A stretch of DNA of 64,000 bases, from NCBI RefSeq assembly GCF_014337215.1, contig NZ_CP060635.1:3357501-3421500 (forward strand). Reading direction: 5' to 3'. The stretch comes from Wansuia hejianensis (GTDB lineage: Bacteria; Bacillota; Clostridia; Lachnospirales; Lachnospiraceae). Positions 34,401 through 41,399 of the stretch are shown piece after piece; position 1 is the first letter of the stretch, and every line of letters begins with the position of its first letter. A program made the translations under genes and the position numbers. Below the pieces are notes generated by a model that had not been told where the DNA came from, made no database searches, and was given only the letters and a program-made list of their open reading frames with translations.

Positions 34401-35920
34401 TGTGGGAGCAGTACGGGCGCGTCACCCGTGTGGGACAGGTAAATTCCACGAGCGGGCAGGAGACCAGGGGAAAAATCACAGTACCGGTAAAAGATGGCGT
34501 TGTACTGACCCCTGGAGACCGGGTGATAATCAAGCTTCGTCTGCCTCATGCAGAGTGGGAAGGTGAGGAGGTTGATTATCTGTCGGCATCAGTGCCTGTT
34601 ATTAGTCCGGATGAAGAAGTGCCGGATTATAAAGTCGTACTCTACAACCTGGGTGAGGAAAGCTCGCGGGGTGCGCGTCTGCGCACCATCCTGAACAACC
34701 TCGGCATCCCGGCAGAGACTATGGAATACGGTCATCTGAATGAATCTGTAGGATATCTGGCCGGCTTGGAGGGCTATGAGTCTGCTGTTGAACCATATAC
34801 AGGAGTAAATTATACTACAGAGTTTATGCTTATGTGCAATCTGCCGGAATCCCTGCTGGACCGGTTCCTTGATGCTATGACAGATGGCGGGCTGCGCATT
34901 GACCATAAGGCGATTGTCACGGAATATAACCGGGAATATCTGTTTTATGAACTGATTGGAGATATCGAAGAGGAGCACGATGTCTTCCAGGCCTTGCTGG
35001 CTCTGGGAAATATGGTTAAAGAAGCAGAAAAACTTTTAGAAGATACGTATGGGGAAACAGAGGGCTGGGCGGATTTCCAGACTGCCCTCAGTGAAGCCAG
35101 AGAAATCCTTTCATCTAATGAACCTCCGCTTGCCAGTCTTCAGTCAGCGTACTCTGCGCTTAAAGAGCAGTATCTGGAGCTGACAGGCATGACAGAAATA
35201 GAGGGAACTGCCGTTATTACAGTTGAAAAAGAAAACAGCGGCGCCTATAGCATGACTGTCCGTGTTAAGGATGGCCCGGAGGACGCAGAATATGAATACA
35301 GCTGGAGCAGCGGTGAAAAAAGCCAGACACTGACAGGAGTGCCTGCAGAGAGTCTGATTTCAAATACGGTTACTGTGACAGGCGTAAATATGTTTGGTAA
35401 ACTGACAGCTCAGCTGCAGGTCCCTGAGAGGCCAAACGTGTCCGTTATGGTGAGAAACCAGGGTATCCAGCTGAACTGGGCAGCCGCCTCCGCTGCCGAT
35501 AACTGTCCGGCTCCGGAGAATTACAGTATTGTTGTATATGCCGGTGAACAGCTGGTGAAAACTTATGAGCGCGGAGGTCAGGATACTTCCGCATACCTTG
35601 AAGGCTTAGAAGAAGAAACCACCTATACGGTTAAAATGTACGCCGTCAGCCCGGTGGGACGCAGCGATATGGCCATACTGGCTGTCACAACCGGTAAAGC
35701 GGAGCAGGGCGGACCCGGACAGGCCGAAAGCGGCGGTCAGGCACAGATACCGTCTGTGAGTCCCTCGGTGATGCCTGCAGCGGCGCTGACCTCAGGGAAG
35801 AAAACCTCCTCCTCCGTAAACACCTCTGACAGAACCTCCCTGCTTGTCTGGAGCGCATTAGTCCTCATGTGCGGGGCCGGAGCCGTTGTCATGGGCGTTC
35901 GGAAGAAAAAAATGAAATAA
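31499..35920 (+). CDS. Giant secreted, wall-anchored surface protein with DUF3783-like and FN3 domains
   Basis: 1473 residues. A signal peptide (IGSIFLVLIMVLSLWNVPVYG) is followed by about ten divergent beta-rich repeats of 80-120 residues; a recurring phrase is of the type aGxKlxaxLxxxdG, with intervals of the form I-x-V-x-V-xxx. Near 1042-1160 there is a DUF3783-like domain (KVVLYNLGEESSRGARLRTI, then a stretch ending KAIVTEYNREYLFYELIGDI), then a helical segment, a fibronectin III-like domain near 1310-1400 (IQLNWAAASAADN, TYTVKMYAVSPVG), a linker, and a sorting-type tail VNTSDRT + hydrophobic segment + RKKKMK. Probably covalently wall attached and an adhesin. RBS AGGGAGG; no neighbouring sortase seen. 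Confidence 0.75.
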   Translation: MLEGKLKRIGSIFLVLIMVLSLWNVPVYGAGSGETVSVSENVVTSETSSITVQLTQVPDSGILRVIQMEAGESYDSSKLNSYTSLNFTLAGNLEVGTNVLPLSPSPEAGKKIMVILRDSGGEIKDYTSDPVIVAAAETENPKPESILANCSAELVKDGKFQQDDTGVDVRVKLDSHVESCYLTIYAYAGNTSFDPDDSHNKRLWSGRVTDGYEGSCSFAAPALPLQAGYKVIASLNVPLGDDYYRAVNSQAVEVVDENGEGFQDYIYPDVKIDETELTAGTTSLHISLTGDERLFQAAREGKTSIVCAVGQYPDGESFDFEGENQISLASNIVSPEAFSNREITLSEPLREGYRVRAVVYWAQNTDIFLAKGNDYEPQFGYPDDSVLVADAAQDKHPGVTVENPVLADADKIRVTVRGDIPEGSVLLIKSYESGTTEFQMSQGAWVGSAFDVTAQSCEIIPQSGSLAAGKLLVAFLQREGSILAQSAPTEIQKAQPFTIQLNGVLTPDSRQAEFQVAGNSETAGTINIAALCRVASDGTADTENPIARKYGQAPGTLLFEFAPGTLADGEKVCLVLTYANGSETYQSDSFAVRLPLAENSLKILEESFTTASGEATVVVAGCEEFQGGRLILTTGPAGELDADSRKQIGSVTFTGEGSYTISLTQGGLKAGETILPHLYLYDAETDAVKYKYGDPVLITSEGGDAVKASVEIVTSQVRADREDIWVTANFDSTSTGRLDLYCYAGEGYTEEDLIYSGDVTPGPGSQKIIFGSGKLEAGEKLTAVLALSDGSETASGTVTVQAVPEKQKPAAHILDSQITEGDTYMKVSLTFDPGAEQASYKLYQFTGETLDQNTDMVINERSLYRSETNKSLYLGTGKLKAGAKLQVVLTVDGAEALSETVTVEPSPDWGTPYAAFDVSAVKADADSIAVTVDYADDYLAMGEEFYCDVTIYQFSAAYTDEEFEEGEMWEQYGRVTRVGQVNSTSGQETRGKITVPVKDGVVLTPGDRVIIKLRLPHAEWEGEEVDYLSASVPVISPDEEVPDYKVVLYNLGEESSRGARLRTILNNLGIPAETMEYGHLNESVGYLAGLEGYESAVEPYTGVNYTTEFMLMCNLPESLLDRFLDAMTDGGLRIDHKAIVTEYNREYLFYELIGDIEEEHDVFQALLALGNMVKEAEKLLEDTYGETEGWADFQTALSEAREILSSNEPPLASLQSAYSALKEQYLELTGMTEIEGTAVITVEKENSGAYSMTVRVKDGPEDAEYEYSWSSGEKSQTLTGVPAESLISNTVTVTGVNMFGKLTAQLQVPERPNVSVMVRNQGIQLNWAAASAADNCPAPENYSIVVYAGEQLVKTYERGGQDTSAYLEGLEEETTYTVKMYAVSPVGRSDMAILAVTTGKAEQGGPGQAESGGQAQIPSVSPSVMPAAALTSGKKTSSSVNTSDRTSLLVWSALVLMCGAGAVVMGVRKKKMK

Positions 35921-35930
35921 AATATTGGCC

Positions 35931-36072
35931 GGTGAGAGGGGAGGTGTTTGGATACCCGGACGAAAGGCTGGCGGGAGACGGGGCGGAACAGGGGCGCGCC
36001 AGCTTGCTGGCGAGAGCCGTTGTACCGTCTGGAACAGCCAGAAAAGCAGCGGGTATCTATCATCCTCTCGCC
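35931..36072 (+). ncRNA. Deeply nested inverted-repeat RNA after the surface-protein stop
   Basis: Five stems fit inside one another: GGTGAGAGG 35931-35939 with CCTCTCGCC 36064-36072 (one G-U); GATACCCG 35951-35958 with CGGGTATC 36050-36057; GGCTG 35966-35970 with CAGCC 36035-36039; AGACGG 35976-35981 with CCGTCT 36025-36030; and CGCCAGC 35997-36003 with GCTGGCG 36006-36012. It starts 10 bases after the stop codon and has no T-run behind it, so it is not an ordinary terminator. Either a 3' UTR structure of the surface-protein message or an independent small RNA. No known family was recognised. Confidence 0.5.
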
Positions 36073-36133
36073 ATAAAACCATAATTTAACTATAAGTGGA
36101 TTCTTTGTGTCCATAAAAAATACATGAGATGTC

Positions 36134-36162
36134 TTGACAGAGAGTATGTCTGATGGTAATAT
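36134..36162 (+). promoter_or_regulatory. Promoter of the cobalamin-riboswitch operon
   Basis: Perfect TTGACA (36134-36139) and TAATAT (36157-36162), spacer 17. Transcription would begin about 36169, just before the aptamer's P1 strand. Confidence 0.8.
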
Positions 36163-36184
36163 TATGTTGTGTATAAATTCCATA

Positions 36185-36373
36185 TCAACGTTGCAAGTGC
36201 ATCTGCATGAGAATCATGTCGGTGAAAAGGGAATTGGGTGAGAAACCCGAGCGATCCGGTCACTGTAATCAGGGAGTACGACGCGGTTATCCATTGTATG
36301 TTTTTACATATGAGAAGGGGCGTCACGCGATGATCTGTAAGCCAGGAAACCTGCTTGTTCCGTATAAGGTTGA
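36185..36373 (+). promoter_or_regulatory. Cobalamin riboswitch aptamer
   Basis: Hallmarks in order: AAGGGAATTGGGTGAGAAAC (about 36226-36245), CCGGTCACTGTAA (36256-36268), and the B12-box TAAGCCAGGAAACCTGC (36338-36354). P1 can form from TCAAC (36185-36189) and GTTGA (36369-36373). It should turn down the TIM-barrel/cbiZ genes when adenosyl- or methylcobalamin is plentiful. The expression platform is long: a further structured region of about 230 bases precedes a terminator at 36610-36634. Confidence 0.93.
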
Positions 36374-36429
36374 AGCTTCCGAGCAAAGTTTTCCATCTAT
36401 CCATCAGATATGGAATGCCTGATAGAGTA

Positions 36430-36600
36430 TTCACTCAGCCGGGAACCTTCGAGCGGGATTTATGCACCGTTTAAACGGCAGGGTGAGATACTTCGGAGTC
36501 GGGTACACTGTTTATACCGCATCATTTTCCTCCGCAACGAATGATGGTCCGGTTTTCCGCTTGACAGCGATCGGGCGCCGAAGTCATTCTCCCCACTTTA
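36430..36600 (+). other. Structured leader segment between riboswitch and terminator
   Basis: Non-coding and fold-rich. ACTTCGG (about 36490-36496) can pair with CCGAAGT (about 36578-36584), enclosing GGTA/TACC and CATCATT/AATGATG hairpins (36521-36549 region). Upstream lies the 12-base perfect palindrome CCGTTTAAACGG (about 36468-36479). It is longer than a simple anti-terminator needs to be. I do not recognise it as a known motif. Confidence 0.4.
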
Positions 36601-36609
36601 ATTGTTATC

Positions 36610-36634
36610 CTCCCTGAGCGGGAGCTTTTTTTTT
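36610..36634 (+). terminator. Terminator of the cobalamin-riboswitch expression platform
   Basis: CTCCC (36610-36614), loop TGAGC, GGGAG (36620-36624), C, then nine T. Short but with a very strong T-run, 145 bases before the first gene. It likely forms when cobalamin is bound. Confidence 0.75.
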
Positions 36635-36778
36635 GCAGATAACTGCACAGAAGAAAGTTGTTCCTGCTGGGAAAAACGCAGGGCACCCCATAATGTATGC
36701 CCTGTGGGGGCCAGAGGTGTTTGAGCGGGAAACTATGAGCAGGAGCGGAAAAAACAGTGGTACAGGAGTACGGGACAG

Positions 36779-37759
36779 ATGAAAAAGATGATTAACATTA
36801 CGGATTGCAGTTTTGATACAGACCGTTACAAGGATGGACAAGATGCTGCTGATTTCGTGCGCAGGTTCTGCTGTGATGGTTTTGAACTGATGCATTGTAT
36901 TGGCGGGAAGCTGGATTTTTTTCCGTCAGAAGATATTGTAGGAGTTCATCTGAGGTTTTTTAATGAATGGATTGACCTGTGGAAAGGAGACATGGCTGCA
37001 CTGGAAGCGGAATATGACACGCTGAAGCAGGCAGAGGAGGTATTTGGCAGTCTGGAGCGGGAAGGGATGATAAAACCTCTGACCGAAGATTTGGAGACGG
37101 CCAGGAGACTGGGGGCTTCTTATGTTGTATTTCATGTTAGTGATGTGAAAATGACAGAGCTTTTTACATACACTTTCAGTCACACGGATGAAGAGGTAGT
37201 GGATTACACTGCGGAACTGGTGAACGACTTGCTGGATGGAAAGGGTTATGAATTTGATTTTTTAATGGAAAATCTCTGGTGGCCAGGGTTGACTCTTACC
37301 AGGCCTGAGATTACCAGGCGGCTTCTGGATCAGATCCATTATCCTAAAAAAGGGATCATGCTGGATACGGGACATTTGATGCATACGAATCTGGAGCTTG
37401 CGGCACAGGAAGAAGCTGTTGATTATATCCTGGATATGGTGCGTGCGCACAGTGATATGATCCCCTATATGAAAGGAATACATTTGAATCAGAGCCTGAC
37501 CGGGCAGTATGTTAAAGATTTGCTGAAAAAAAGGGATGAAATGCCTAAGACACACAAAGAGCGGGTAAGCGCCTGTTATGAACATGTATTTCAGATTGAC
37601 GGGCATTTCCCCTTTACCACGCCAAGAGTCCGTGAAATTATAGAGGCAGTTGCACCGGATTATCTGACTTATGAACTGATTACCAGCGACAGGGAGGAGC
37701 ATGAGGAAAAGCTGCTGAGACAGTGTGAGGCCCTTGGAGTAATGGTTGATGGAGTGTAA
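36779..37759 (+). CDS. Sugar phosphate isomerase/epimerase-like TIM barrel, cobalamin-regulated
   Basis: 326-residue xylose-isomerase-like TIM-barrel protein (AP_endonuc_2 fold). Likely metal-site residues are Glu in LMENLWWPG, Asp and His in MLDTGHLMHT, and His in MKGIHLNQS. The start KKMINITDCSFDTDRY fits a beta-strand leading the barrel. It lies first in an operon under a cobalamin riboswitch and 22 bases before cbiZ, so its substrate is probably part of a corrinoid, such as a nucleotide-loop or ribazole fragment, or a cobalamin-saving by-pass metabolite. The specific reaction is unknown. RBS AGGAG ten bases before ATG 36779. Confidence 0.7.
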   Translation: MKKMINITDCSFDTDRYKDGQDAADFVRRFCCDGFELMHCIGGKLDFFPSEDIVGVHLRFFNEWIDLWKGDMAALEAEYDTLKQAEEVFGSLEREGMIKPLTEDLETARRLGASYVVFHVSDVKMTELFTYTFSHTDEEVVDYTAELVNDLLDGKGYEFDFLMENLWWPGLTLTRPEITRRLLDQIHYPKKGIMLDTGHLMHTNLELAAQEEAVDYILDMVRAHSDMIPYMKGIHLNQSLTGQYVKDLLKKRDEMPKTHKERVSACYEHVFQIDGHFPFTTPRVREIIEAVAPDYLTYELITSDREEHEEKLLRQCEALGVMVDGV

Positions 37760-37781
37760 GAGATTGAAAGGGAATAAAATC

Positions 37782-38891
37782 ATGAAAATATTTCAATTAC
37801 CTGGTGGAGACGAAGTACATCATTATAAAAAATCACTGGTTGTTTGTTTTAAAGGGAAGCGCAAGGTGCTGAGTACCGGACCGAACAATGGAGGATACCG
37901 TACAGACCTGCGGGCTGTATTTAATAATGACGGCAATCCGGGTCCGGGTATGGCCTGCACTATGCGGGCGGATACCTACCGGGAACACATGGATATCCTG
38001 GCTTTGGAGGATCTGGGTCTGGACCCGGAACACTGTTCGGGGCTGTCTACGGCTGCCAGTATGGACAATGTGTCTGTTCAGACGATGTCATACGAAGATT
38101 TTTCTGTGACAGCCATAGTGACCGGAGGTATTAAAAATAATGCCGGGCGGATCGGCGACCCGGCGACCTGGCATGAAAAGTCTGAGGCATCTTATCAAGT
38201 AAAACCAGGAACCATAAATATTATTTTGTATATTGATGCGGATCTGTCGGAAGGAGCTCTGGCACGGGCTCTGGTATCCTGTACGGAGGCGAAAACGGCG
38301 GCGATTCAGGAGCTTCTGGCGCCCAGCCGCTATTCCAGAGGACTGGCTACCGGATCGGGAACCGATGGCACAATTATTGTATGCAATGCGGAGTCTGACA
38401 CTTACCTGACCAATGCAGGAAAACATAGTAAGCTGGGTGAGTACATCGGAAAGACTGTAAAAAAAGCAGTAAAAGAAGCACTTTATCTTCAGTCAGGCCT
38501 TTGCCCGTCTTACCAGCATAACATACTTAACCGGATGGACCGTTTTGGCATCACAGAGGACAGCCTTTGGGCCGCTTTTCAGGGAAGACAGGCGGAAGGA
38601 GTCATCTCCAGAGCAGAGTTTGAAGACCGGCTGGATCATATTAAAACAGATAATACGCTGGTTACATATACCTCTCTGTACGCCCATCTGCTCGATCAGC
38701 TGGACTGGGAGCTACTAAGCCCTGAGGAAGCATGGGAAGCGGGTACACAGATGCTGTGCCTGGCAGGCCTTCAGGAAGAGATGACGGAAAAGGAGTCTTT
38801 GGTACAGCCCGGGGAGAGAGAGGCATGCATATGCCGAATGGCAGAGCAGTATTTGGAAAGACTGATTAACAGGATCATAAACTATTCGTAA
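37782..38891 (+). CDS. cbiZ: Adenosylcobinamide amidohydrolase CbiZ
   Basis: 369 residues, a CbiZ-family protein. It cuts the aminopropanol side chain of adenosylcobinamide, or of pseudocobalamin-type corrinoids, to give adenosylcobyric acid, allowing salvage and lower-ligand remodelling. Characteristic phrases are KRKVLSTGPNNGGYRTDLRA, GLSTAASMDNVSVQTM, VTGGIKNNAGRIGDPATWHE and ATGSGTDGTIIVC. ATG 37782 is chosen (GAAAGGGA upstream) over 37746, which lies inside the previous gene. The C-terminal 120 residues after the CbiZ core are helical and extend past the usual minimal domain. The riboswitch context agrees with the function. Confidence 0.9.
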   Translation: MKIFQLPGGDEVHHYKKSLVVCFKGKRKVLSTGPNNGGYRTDLRAVFNNDGNPGPGMACTMRADTYREHMDILALEDLGLDPEHCSGLSTAASMDNVSVQTMSYEDFSVTAIVTGGIKNNAGRIGDPATWHEKSEASYQVKPGTINIILYIDADLSEGALARALVSCTEAKTAAIQELLAPSRYSRGLATGSGTDGTIIVCNAESDTYLTNAGKHSKLGEYIGKTVKKAVKEALYLQSGLCPSYQHNILNRMDRFGITEDSLWAAFQGRQAEGVISRAEFEDRLDHIKTDNTLVTYTSLYAHLLDQLDWELLSPEEAWEAGTQMLCLAGLQEEMTEKESLVQPGEREACICRMAEQYLERLINRIINYS

Positions 38892-38910
38892 AATAGACCG
38901 ATATACAGGA

Positions 38911-38943
38911 ACAGGAGGCAGCCCTGAGGGCTACCTCCTGTTT
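38911..38943. terminator. Strong hairpin after cbiZ
   Basis: AACAGGAGGCAGCCC (38911-38925) and GGGCTACCTCCTGTT (38929-38943) form a 15-position stem with one mismatch and the loop TGA. The tail is TTGG, so T-rich only briefly. Convergent with the collagen-like gene, it may stop transcription from either side. Confidence 0.6.
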
Positions 38944-39026
38944 GGAACTTCAGAAGAAATAACTCCAGTTCTCTATGAGTGGGGAACCAATGTATCAGCG
39001 GCACAGTCTACGCATGATGCGTTGGT

Positions 39027-39848
39027 TTAATCTCCAAGACGGTATACAGTGAGAGCCCGGTCCGTAACGGTAAATCCGTCAGTTTCAACAACGACTGTCA
39101 GAGTGGATGGTGTCTGTGCCACCTGGAATGGTACATTAGTTGAGAGCGTTCCAACTTCCGTTGAAGATGAGAACGTATAACGAGTTGCAGAGCCAGGGAT
39201 CGGCGTACCGTTGAGGTAAAGCTGCACAGCTGCCTGTGCTGGTATTGTGGTTCCTGTATTAGCGGTCATTGTTGTGTGGAAGGCTGCCTGATATATGCCA
39301 GGCTGGTAGATATTGACGTCAGAAGAGCCTGCCTGGTGCGTAATTGCTGTTCCTGATATAAGCGGGTTCGTGGTGAAAGTCAGGGCTTCTCCGGCTGCAG
39401 GTATTTGAGCTGCAGTATCAACAGTACCTAATACGTCGGGAGTGCCTCCGCCTCCGGGTTCACCTCTGGGAATGACAAAGTTGAATATGGCGTCAGTATC
39501 AGTTCCAGAATTAAATACTTGAGCTTCAGTGCCAGGGTCTCCGGTGGTTACATTGCCAATATTAATTGTTGCGGCGCGCCCTTCGGGCCCGGTTTCACCA
39601 GTAGGCCCGGTGGGACCGGTTTCGCCTGCACCGCCTTCAGCGCCGGTAGGTCCGGTGGGTCCGATTTCTCCGACAGCGCCGTCAGCGCCGGTAGGCCCGG
39701 TAGCACCGACAGCGCCCGCAATGCCGGTAGGCCCAATGGGACCAGTAGGTCCGGTAGGGCCAGTAGGCCCAGTAGCACCGTAAATATATGCGCAACGGGG
39801 AAAACGCCGTAACCATGCGGCATTGAAACATCTTAAAGACAATTGCAC
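39027..39848 (-). CDS. Collagen-like exosporium-type protein (BclA-like)
   Basis: 273 residues. A short N-terminus leads into about 23 uninterrupted Gly-X-Y triplets, mostly GPT/ETG/ATG types (GATGPTGPTGPTGPIGPTG...), and then a beta-rich C-terminal domain of about 180 residues of the TNF-like kind found in Bacillus and Clostridium BclA proteins. It probably trimerises to make the hairs of the spore surface. The start is doubtful: the only in-frame initiator is GTG 39848 with a poor RBS, while a better-looking ATG (39823) is in another frame. That could reflect a frameshift near the 5' end. Its location next to spore genes is loose. Confidence 0.75.
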   Translation of the reverse strand: MQLSLRCFNAAWLRRFPRCAYIYGATGPTGPTGPTGPIGPTGIAGAVGATGPTGADGAVGEIGPTGPTGAEGGAGETGPTGPTGETGPEGRAATINIGNVTTGDPGTEAQVFNSGTDTDAIFNFVIPRGEPGGGGTPDVLGTVDTAAQIPAAGEALTFTTNPLISGTAITHQAGSSDVNIYQPGIYQAAFHTTMTANTGTTIPAQAAVQLYLNGTPIPGSATRYTFSSSTEVGTLSTNVPFQVAQTPSTLTVVVETDGFTVTDRALTVYRLGD

Positions 39849-39947
39849 CTATAATTACAAAAAGACCGTAGCAGGGCTGGACAAGTCCTGACACGGGGAC
39901 AGTCACCAAAATGTACAGAGGCAAATAAAAATCAGGTTTGCAAAAGA

Positions 39948-39979
39948 GGAAGTCGTTTAAAACAGCGGCTTCCTTTTTT
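39948..39979. terminator. Rho-independent terminator upstream of the collagen-like gene
   Basis: GGAAGTCG (39948-39955) pairs with CGGCTTCC (39966-39973), followed by six T on the plus strand; the minus strand also has TCTTTT after the stem. No plus-strand gene precedes it closely, so it may be a relic of sequence displaced by the neighbouring mobile element. Confidence 0.6.
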
Positions 39980-40000
39980 GTTAACAGGGTACGCGCAGAT

Positions 40001-40290
40001 AAGGGCTTGAAGTTCCATGGGTGAAAGTTCCATGTTGTGAGGTATAAGCCGTACCGCAGCAAGCGAGCCTTGAGTGGGTAGTAGAGATACTAACTGCTAA
40101 GCGTAGGCCGCAAAACTTGCAAAGCATAATTACAGATAGTCTCGATATCAAAATGTAATCGGGAAGGACGGAGGGCTCCTTTTCGTCGAAAGCAATACGG
40201 CTGTAAACGCTAATGCCGAGGATACAGCCGCTCTCCCAAGGCTTTGAGAGTGGTAATACAAGGAAGGACTCCTAGTTAACTAAGTCCTCA
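40001..40290 (+). ncRNA. Unassigned structured non-coding block at the mobile-element boundary
   Basis: About 290 bases with no credible frame but many paired segments: a direct repeat AAGTTCCATG (40010-40019, 40025-40034), hairpins TAGTA-GAGA-TACTA (40079-40092), CGGCTGT/ACAGCCG (40198-40204, 40224-40230), CTCTC/GAGAG (40231-40235, 40246-40250) and AGGACT/AGTCCT (40265-40270, 40283-40288). It lies between the chromosomal collagen-like gene and the first gene of the conjugative element. It could be a riboswitch-like leader of the TasA genes, or the RNA end of an IS605/IscB-type element. I cannot match it to a known family. Confidence 0.4.
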
Positions 40291-40376
40291 TACTTTTATA
40301 TAAGGAAAATGTACATAGAACCATGCAAGCAAAAGGATATATTCATCGGTGTACCATGTGGAGGGAGGTGAGATTT

Positions 40377-40895
40377 ATGAGGAAGACAATCCTACCTTAT
40401 ATCAGCATTGCAGCAGCAGCCGTGCTGATGGCGAGCCTGAGTGCGTATCTCACAGATTCTGATACGGCAGCGAATAACTTCAGGATTGGAACGAACACCA
40501 TTGAGGCGAAGGAAGAGTTTACAACACCGGCCATCGGGGAGATTACGGCAAAAACACCCAGGGTGGAGAACACAGGGAAAGTAAACTGTTATGTGAGGGC
40601 GTTCATTTTCCTATCAGACCATAGGGTAGCGGAATACATTGACTACTACACCAATGGGCTGAAAGGGATCCGGGGAACGGGATGGGCGGAATGGGAAGAT
40701 GGTTACTATTACTATACGCCGGTTCTTGCGCCGGGGGAAGAGACCACGCCCCTGTTCACCGGCATCCAGCTTCTGGAAGAGCTGCCGGAAGAGTTAACAG
40801 ATGTCAGCATTGACGTCTACTTTGAATCCGCGCAGGCGGAAGGTGCAAGGGATACCTGGGAAGCATTTGAGCAAATAGCAGGGCAGGAGGGATAA
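40377..40895 (+). CDS. TasA/camelysin-like protein with SipW-type signal peptide
   Basis: 172 residues. The signal region ISIAAAAVLMASLSAYLTDS followed by DTAANNFRIG is the SipW-dependent type seen in TasA and camelysin. The mature part carries NCYVRAFIFLS and DGYYYYTPVLAPGEETTPLF, shared with the protein at 42247. Presumably exported, cut by the SipW-type peptidase encoded at 43486, and built into a surface fibre. ATG 40377 is chosen because GGAGGGAGGTGAG precedes it. First gene of the fibre module in the conjugative element. Confidence 0.82.
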   Translation: MRKTILPYISIAAAAVLMASLSAYLTDSDTAANNFRIGTNTIEAKEEFTTPAIGEITAKTPRVENTGKVNCYVRAFIFLSDHRVAEYIDYYTNGLKGIRGTGWAEWEDGYYYYTPVLAPGEETTPLFTGIQLLEELPEELTDVSIDVYFESAQAEGARDTWEAFEQIAGQEG

Positions 40896-40896
40896 C

Positions 40897-41307
40897 ATGG
40901 ATGCAAATGGCAGGAATACGAAGGAAGAGCTGTTGGAGAGCATTGAGGAGCTGTATGGATTTAAAAAAGAACTTATTTATGATCCGGAGCAGTGTGCGTT
41001 GTGGGCTGTGCGCTTTACTGTGAACAGTATCCGGTACTTGGGAAATATCCCTTTCCATGGGGCAAAACCGATGCTGGCCGTAGAAGGGTATACTGCAAAG
41101 CACTATGACCATGAAACCCCGGTGGAGGATTGGGACTGGGACAAATGTCTGAGGAATCAGAACATCCGGATTTATCGGATCACGGACCGGATGTCGGGAG
41201 ACTGGAGCGATCTCGGAGTACGGTGCAACACCCAGGAAGAAGCGAAGCGGCTGATTCAGGAAATGGAGCATCCGGAAGACTATGGGTACGACTTTGTGGA
41301 TCTATGA
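40897..41307 (+). CDS. Hypothetical protein within the fibre module
   Basis: 136 residues, soluble, acidic, without signal peptide or membrane segment. The chain begins DANGRNTKEELLESIEELYG and includes FVDL at its end. It starts one base after the previous stop region, so it is translated with the first TasA-like gene. Not recognised; I have no functional clue beyond the operon position. A cytoplasmic helper or regulator of the element is possible. Confidence 0.6.
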   Translation: MDANGRNTKEELLESIEELYGFKKELIYDPEQCALWAVRFTVNSIRYLGNIPFHGAKPMLAVEGYTAKHYDHETPVEDWDWDKCLRNQNIRIYRITDRMSGDWSDLGVRCNTQEEAKRLIQEMEHPEDYGYDFVDL

Positions 41308-41399
41308 ATGAAAGAAATAAAGAAACAGGCTGTGTACACATCAGGCCGCTTTTCTGCTGGTTACTGATTGCTGATTACTGATAGATGAGGAGGCGACAA

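Noticed and set aside
36162..36434. Open frames on both strands across the 36.2-36.4 kb region
   Set aside because: They overlap the cobalamin aptamer and have no RBS or plausible protein pattern.
39590..39780. Short tandem repeats that might be a CRISPR array or minisatellite
   Set aside because: They follow a nine-base, three-codon Gly-X-Y pattern in the collagen-like protein frame with no spacer structure; coding repeats, not CRISPR.
40001..40290. Group II intron fragment
   Set aside because: No domain V-like hairpin, no GUGYG start and no intron-encoded protein nearby.
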